NCBI GenBank assembly: GCA_963970005.1
Contig: CAXAMN010006602.1
Coordinates: forward strand, 215,369 to 279,368
Source of the DNA: Durusdinium trenchii
Lineage: Eukaryota; Sar; Dinophyceae; Suessiales; Symbiodiniaceae
DNA length: 64,000 nt
Direction of reading: 5' to 3'
Part shown: piece by piece, positions 57,871 through 64,000 of the stretch
Layout: every line of letters starts with the position of its first letter
Position numbering within the stretch: position 1 is the first letter of the stretch
Made by a program: the position numbers and the translations under genes
The notes under the pieces: generated by a model
Database searches by the model: none
The model's input: the letters and a program-made list of their open reading frames with translations, nothing else
Told to the model about the DNA's origin: nothing

Positions 57871-60558
57871 CTGACCAGCCAGGCGTTTCAAACACAATTA
57901 TTGGATTGATGGATGCACAAGCCAAAACCTACAAATTAAAGGGCACAGAACCGCAAACCACAAACCATACAAAATTGCTTCGGGTCCATGCGATGGGTTG
58001 TGAGTGGACAGGCGTGGAAAGCAGCCTGGGACAGTGCATGTGTTGGGTGAGAAGGTGGAAACGAAAGCCAGTGGAAGCGCAGAGCCCCACGTAGGAAACA
58101 GCTGCCGAAAAGACTTCAAATGCAAACATTCAATACACATAAAAACTGAATGGTGTCCTTAGAGCAGGTTGCTGATGCAAATGATGCACTAACCATTCAC
58201 CTTGCATTTTCTGCATCACCAACCTGACAAAAATAACCTCGTTGACAAAGTAAAAACACCAGCAGCCTGGCAGGCTTACATGGCTTACATCCACTTCGGC
58301 GGAATTGGGTCAGGCGGTAAGGACGCCTGCGCTTGGTGCGCCATTCCACCCGGCCTGCCCCCACTAAAGACTCACTTCGTTCACAGAAGATAACTTCAGC
58401 CTAGCCTATCGGCTGGCTTTCGTGATAAAACGAGATCATCCCAGTCTGCAGGAAAGGCTGGGGATGTAACCATATCAAAAATATGCTAGACCGATGCAAG
58501 AATGCCGTGGTCCGATGCCCAAACAGGACTGGACTTCTCCGGAAGGCCACTCGCATTCTGGGGTGCAAAGTTGTGTGTGTGTGTGTGTGTGTCACCGCCC
58601 GAAAGAAACCTGACTAAGACAGCCAAAGTGCCTCCAGCACTTCTTCACGCTCAGCTCCCTCGTCCTCGCTTATTCTGGGCATCGGCATGGCTACAGTGGC
58701 TCGATAGGCCTTGGGCCAGAAAGAGACGTCTCGTGCCCTATGACTCTGATCACTCGCTTTAGGAAACACACCGGGGATTCTGCAATTTTCATCCTGGTTG
58801 ATGTCATAATGCTTCTTGTCTTACGTGTCCCTTTTTGCGCTGTGTTGTGCCCTTCTTTGAGCCAAAATAATGGGTACATGGGAGTGCTTGAACCTGGGGC
58901 CCTTTCCCGCTTCAGGGGGTTAAACGGTTAAGCACTCCTCTTGCAGCAACTTCATTGGGTGTCCTACTAAGACAAAGTGTGCTTGCAATGTGCATCCTGC
59001 ATGTATGTAGAAACTCTGGTAGAACCTCAAAGTCTTGGAGTCTTGGCAAGCTGAAGTATGTAAGTTGAGTAAGTAGAGCTCTGCAATTGCTGGTCATATC
59101 GAAAATTGCTTGCACCCACCTCGTCATCTTGACATTCTTGAGCCTGGAGGAATTTCTCCAGTTCTCACATCTTGAAGCAAGCTTCAACAGCCAGAACAGC
59201 CAACAAGAAAAAAGACAATGTTGTCAGTTGTCTCTCTGTCTCAGAAAACCATGGTCCCATGTTGTCAATGTTCAGTGTCCTTAAGAGTTGAAATCAGGCC
59301 CTGACTTCACTTGAGTCTCTATATTTCTTCGCGCCTTTCTGACTTCGCCCCGCCCAGAAAGAAAAAAAACACCGCATCCCACGGCCCAGTCCGTCTGAAG
59401 CATCCAGGGTGGGAAGCAGCTTTCAGTGAGCCTGGAGAGTGCAGCTCTGAGAGACTCGGCCAAGGTCCAAGAGGCCAAGAGGTTTATGCTGTGAAGCAAG
59501 ATGCTTAAACAGCTAGTGGTTCTTCACAATCTCTGTTAGTCTAGAGGATGGCATCACACTTTCAGCCTCTCCATCATGGCCAGGTGCTCTGCGCTTTCAT
59601 GCCTCACAGCACCCATCACTGATTGACATGTTTGGTAAAATGGAAAAGCTCCTTTCTTGAAAAGGTTGAGAAAGACTCCTCCCTATTCACAAATGTTGAC
59701 AAGCATCCACAAATCACATGAAAAGTTGTTTGCTGAATATGTGCCCAAAAGTTGAGCCGTTGGGCCAAACTCCAAGCTGCCAGAATGACATGCTCTGCAA
59801 TCAACAACTACTGTAAGCTCCTGGCACGCTGAAGGGTCGCTTGCCAAAGTACAGCATGTAAATAACACAACCTGCCAGTGGGATTTCTTGGACAAAACGT
59901 CTCAACTGGAAAGGAGGCGACATTTGATGTTGGAGTGATGCCTTGAAACCGGAGTGTACACCTAGCACACCACCGTTCTCTTCTTGCTCAACAGCCGAGG
60001 GCAGCCGACCGTTGTGCAGCTTTTTGGATCGTGAGGCTTCTTGAAAGCTGTACATGACGTTTCGATGCCTCTTGCTACATTCATCATGGCAGGAAAAACT
60101 GCGAAAATCATGCAAAAGTCAACGTCTACACCCCTTCAATCCACCAAGGTCGAAGGCCACTTCTCCAAGCAGTCTCCTGCACTCGAGTGGCACTCTTCGG
60201 AAGGTCTCTCCTGTTTGGATGCATCTTGTGGATCTTATCTAGGCGGACGAGCTTGCCATCTATTTACAGTGGGCTGTGAGTGATCAAGTGACCTAAACCT
60301 TTGCAACCAGCTTATATAAAGAGTTTCAAGTTCAAGGCACTTTGCCCACCATCATGTAGTTTCAATTTCAAGTCACTTGCCCTTGAGGTATCTACGCTAC
60401 ACCCAGTTGCTGCACAATATTTGAACTGCCAAGTTGAGCTCCAAACAATTACTGTCTACCCCTTTTGAATGGTGTATGGACCATTAAGTAGCTCCTCTAC
60501 ACAAGGCTTTTGGACGTCCACCTAAATTTAGAGCCGTCCCACCGCCGTCCACAGGTAC
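57871..60558. other. Stretch with weak minus-strand exon candidates
   Basis: Candidates on the minus strand are about 59895-59930 (LRRFVQEIPLA between AG and GTTGTG), a frame at 59950-60115 (SRSKKLHNGRLPSAVEQEEN) and a frame at 60130-60265 (DKIHKMHPNRRDLPKSATRV). They may be 3' exons of the gene at 60559-60877 but do not join in phase yet. A (GT)n run is at 58571-58592. A string CGGCTGGCTTTCGTGATA at 58411 also occurs, slightly changed, at 19677 and 18732. Confidence 0.35.
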
Positions 60559-60877
60559 CTGAGCTTCTGAAAACACCCTCCCTGGCGCAAAGCTGAAGCG
60601 TAAGCAACCACAGCACCCACCTGGCGAGGCAACCAAACATCCCCCACTTTTGGTGCACCAGTCAAAACTCAACTGTTCTTCTATGTCCAAAGTCACACTT
60701 AGACTTATACTCACGCAACACACTGATCAAGTCCGTGGCATCCCGTCTGATGTTGGACCTTACTCTTGAGATTCTTCAGACTGAACGCCCGGAGCGGTTT
60801 TTGACCCGTCGACAAACGGTCGAACACATCCCAAGCGTTCGGATCTGTCGGCCGAGCATGGGCCGAGCGACCTCCAG
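60559..60877 (-). CDS. Unknown gene, two in-phase exons
   Basis: Exon 60764-60877 (acceptor CCTTGCAG, donor A|GTAAGG) encodes TDPNAWDVFDRLSTGQKPLR and AFSLKNLK. Exon 60559-60667 (acceptor GTTGAG, donor AG|GTACC) encodes LTGAPKVGDVWLPRQVGAVV and AYASALRQGGCFQKL. Codon phase fits across the 96-nt intron. The product is not recognised. Overlapping frames in the ORF-rich plus strand are shadows. Confidence 0.55.
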
Positions 60878-63282
60878 CTGCAAGGACCGCTGTGTGGCGT
60901 CCTTCATCAAAAGCATCGCCTCAGGGTGGGGAGTCCGGAAAACCGGGTGTTGTAACCAAAGTCCCAAGAAAACTCCTCTCAACACAAAGGGGTTGTTCCC
61001 ATTTGCAGCCTGATTCTAGTTCCGAGTTCTCACTTCTCCAAGTTCTGAATTCTGGCCTGAAAGAGTGAAGAACCCTACTTGGTATCAATTGCCTCCCGGT
61101 TGCGAACCTCGGAACTAGTATTTTCGTTCCTCGAGCTTTGAACTGTTTATCTCCATAGGGGGGGTAGAGTACGTTACTAGGAGGAAGGACGCTACTAGGG
61201 GCTCCTGGCCTTACTACTAGGAACAAGAAGCTACTGGGAGCTTTGTTCCGAGACACACTTTGCCAGGCTTCAATGGAGGCGCCAATGGCCGCACCAATGC
61301 ACTCCGCGTCAGGCTGGAGTAGTTCCTGGCATCAAGAGCTCTATGACAAAAGCGATACCAAAGCTCACATCGCTGTGAAAGGATGTATTGAAATGATTGG
61401 CTCAGATCTCGAGGATGTCTAAGGGATCTAGAACACGTAGCCATAGCTATATAACTGACAGAAAGGCCAACTCACAGAAACACAAGGACCTGAAAGCTGG
61501 ATATCAGCTTCACCTCCAAAACCCTTCAGAACTGGGATGAATATTTAAAAATTTTTAAAGCAACCATGTACTCCCTACAGAATCAACGAGGAAGCCGTTC
61601 TATATATGAGGTGTTCAACCAACTTTTGAAATTCAAAGTTTCCTCGGTCTATTTTCGGGAAATGAGCACGGTCATGAACTTTCTCTTTGACAGCGTCCTC
61701 GGCCAATCCCAATTGGTTGTTGATTCTGGAGAGTGTACTACTGCTTCACCAGAGTCAGGAAAGATCGACACAAAAGAACCATCGGAACACGGAGGATCTG
61801 TGGTATGTCCCAGCAAGTTACACACTCGTGGGCACCGCTTCGCAGTTCCCAATATTTCATGGGCGGCCGCAACACCCACCCAAAGTCCCCTCACCCTTTG
61901 CACGCAGGAAGCATCTCCACTGCTACCAATTTCACCCACCAAATCACAATCAACAACCCCTTCATCCACCGTCAACCTCAATCTTTCTAAGACCCCCAAC
62001 ATATGACATCAACAGCTCCGGCGTTAGTTCACACCAACTAGTGCGAAAGAAGCAGAGTACTATCATTGGTCGACCAATCACTGTCCACACTAAGAGCGAA
62101 AGCAACAAGGAAAACCTGTACACAGTAAGAAGGCATCTTGTCTCTCCAATGACCTTGGTGGCTCAGAAACAACTGGTACCGTGCCCAGCTTGTTCACTAA
62201 TTCTCCCCACCTTCAAGGCACTCTGAAGGCACCTGCAAAGTGAGCTCGATGTGATTCAAATGCATGTGTCATGTTGCAAAGAAGCCCCAATCCCCACGAG
62301 CATCACAAAACCTTGTGAAGCCTCAGGAAGCCTCAGCCTGTTCTTCCCCTTGTTTTCCCACTCTCCTCTGCTCCTTCCTCAACCCCCACTCTCAACATCC
62401 TCACAGAGCTTCTGCCTCATAGCAAGGTTCCATGAAGATGTCGCCTCCTCAACAAAACGGTGGATGTCTTCACTTCATATGAGCAAGTCTTGTATGTGGT
62501 GAAGGATCTCCTTCCCGACTCCTTCCTGTTACCTCAATGGTGTCGTCCATTCACAGGGCCTACACAACCATAGGTCTTCAGGCAGAACCAGACGACCACT
62601 TCAGCCGAGACTCGCAAGCCCGCAAGGCAAGGCTGCAGGCGGCGGCCTGTCGTCTCCCCGGAGGTGACGTTCACAAAGCAGCTTCGTGGATTTGGAATCT
62701 CAAAAAAAGGATGCTGTTCGATGTCAAGCTCGTTTTGACATGCAGAGGAAGGTATCGTCGATCAACGTCTCTTGTTGCCCGCCTGCAAGGCTTGTTTCCT
62801 TTTTGGCCCGAGGCCCCTCCTCCCTACTTAATTAAGTAGGTGCCTACCCTACTTATATATTTATATAAGTAAGGAGGTAAGCTACTAGGCTAAGTTAGCT
62901 TCTAGTAACTGGACGCAGGATAGCTCACGCTTCCGTGAAGAAGCATTCGCACCAACGATTAGGGAAACTCGATGTTTACGGAAACTTAGCTAGCTTGATA
63001 TTGCCTTCCACAGTTCAACTCACACTCACAGCTGTGCCGCTGGCTTCTCTCTTTCCGACAAAGTGGCATGGCTCTTCTTCGGTATAGCTGCCCAGCAAGC
63101 CAAAACCTGAAGACAAAGATCGAACAGAAACCGAAGGTGACTGGCTGTCTTCGTCACCTTTTGAAAGTGTGACCCAAAGCACCGTGCCAAAAATCCGACT
63201 TGATTGATAGCATTGATTAAGGCGAACCGAACATCTGCACATCAAATTGGCACATCAGACCTTCACAGGCTGTTCACAACGA
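60878..63282. other. Spacer with repeats, no firm gene
   Basis: Repeat copies lie at 61160-61240 (CTAGTAGC type) and 62870-62990. Plus-strand frames at 61566-62226 and 62537-62839 are open but show no domain; a plus-strand exon with LPGGDVHKAASWIWNLKK cannot be excluded. Confidence 0.4.
62870..62990. repeat. Copy of the GACGCAGGATAGCTCACGC dispersed repeat
   Basis: Contains CTAGTAACTGGACGCAGGAT, AGCTCACGCTTCCGTGAAGAAG and GGGAAACT in the same order as 16316-16460, with a weaker hairpin. Confidence 0.6.
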
Positions 63283-63740
63283 TCACATGCTGTCATCACC
63301 TGAGCCGTCGCTGTCAGTGATTGGCTCGGAATCGCTTTGTGCGAAATGTACAAACTGCTGCCAAGCTGCTGCTGCATAAGCAACTGCCGTGTCCAAACGT
63401 TCTTCATTGGCTTCTTGCAAAAGCCTTGGAAGGGAAACCCACCATGGCCCACATTGGTAAGGAATGGGCATGCAGCCAGTAAAAAACAAGCATACATGCA
63501 AAAAGACTTTTGGCTACCAATGCTTATCGCAATGATTTTTTGTGGCTACCAGAGGCACCTGATTTGAAGGGATCTCAACATACCAATGCTCTTGCTTCTG
63601 AAAACCAAGCCTTTTCCTCGGCCAAGTTGCGCGACGCTTAGCTCCCAATTGGAGCGGCATGCCTCGGGATGCGACAAATTGGTGAAGGCCGAAGACAGTG
63701 GACGTCACATATGCCGCATGACTCAAACTTTTTTCTGTCA
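63283..63740 (-). CDS. Unknown gene, C-terminal exons
   Basis: Terminal exon 63283-63424 (acceptor TTCCAAG|G) encodes LLQEANEERLDTAVAYAAAA, WQQFVHF and an acidic end SDSDGSGDDSM-type tail with TGA. Exon ending at 63559 (donor AG|GTGCC) encodes NWELSVAQLGRGKGLVFRSK and SIGMLRSLQI, open upstream to about 63700. The join completes Arg in phase over a 134-nt intron. A further exon candidate (NVKDAKPRERKRGLP) lies near 63745-63795 on the same strand. No family recognised; the gene continues toward or beyond the window end. Confidence 0.5.
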
Positions 63741-64000
63741 ACCGGGGAGTCCTCTCTTTCGCTCTCGAGGTTTAGCATCTTTCACATTCCTGAGTCACAG
63801 AGTCTGAGGCCCCAAACACTGATCGCTGCATTCATGCAGATGGCATCACAACAGGAGTCTTTCCGGGCCTGGCACTACATCCAACATGACCACACAACAC
63901 AGAAAGCCAGCAGCAAAACGCTGAGCAACTTACACCCGCTGTAAATGGAGAATAGATGACATGACGGCAGCAAAACTTGTCGACTGTCATGCCTGGCTTA

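Noticed and set aside
57398-57925. Single 175-codon minus-strand gene
   Set aside because: The lower part is in a different frame from the splice-bounded terminal exon 57543-57647, which has better composition and phase.

Overview
The window reads as nuclear DNA of a dinoflagellate, most like the Symbiodiniaceae; this is inferred from style, not from a marker gene. Host genes are cut into many small exons (often 40-150 nt, one perhaps 19 nt). Several introns begin with GC or GA instead of GT and end in AG. Every host exon I could reconstruct lies on the minus strand. The rest is degraded retroelements, short palindromic repeats, minisatellites and microsatellites. No rRNA, tRNA, CRISPR array or spliced-leader sequence was recognised. 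Two 10-base runs of N (22090-22099 and 38252-38261) are assembly gaps.

Layout. 1-3838 (+): 3' part of a repeat element encoding C2H2 zinc fingers, a 283-residue protein of unknown type and a USP-type (peptidase C19) protease ORF that opens through an ATGA stop/start overlap and carries an in-frame TAA. 3839-8951: AT-rich island holding a decayed minus-strand reverse transcriptase/RNase H element. 8952-16537 (-): gene for a regulatory subunit of cAMP-dependent protein kinase (PKA-R), with pseudosubstrate and two cyclic-nucleotide-binding domains. 16538-25417: repeats, one gap, and two stretches of minus-strand coding exons of unknown function. 25418-33236 (-): complete Ty1/Copia element with 115-bp LTRs, a TATGA target duplication, primer sites, and a polyprotein broken in at least six places. 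33237-34660: array of a TCTATAGAATC motif. 35765-36082 (-): two exons of an unknown gene. 37530-40540: segmentally duplicated blocks. 43053-45563 (-): unknown gene. 46101-53637 (-): voltage-gated, cyclic-nucleotide-binding-domain channel (EAG/HCN/CNG superfamily) whose last intron holds a gag/tyrosine-recombinase retroelement remnant. 57543-57870, 60559-60877 and 63283-63740 (-): 3' parts of three further unknown genes.

Functionally, the two recognisable host genes both read cyclic nucleotides: a kinase regulatory subunit and a channel with a C-terminal cyclic-nucleotide-binding fold. Exon calls rest on translating both strands by eye and requiring AG acceptors, donors and matching codon phase between neighbours. 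Junctions described as in phase were checked base by base; others are approximate.
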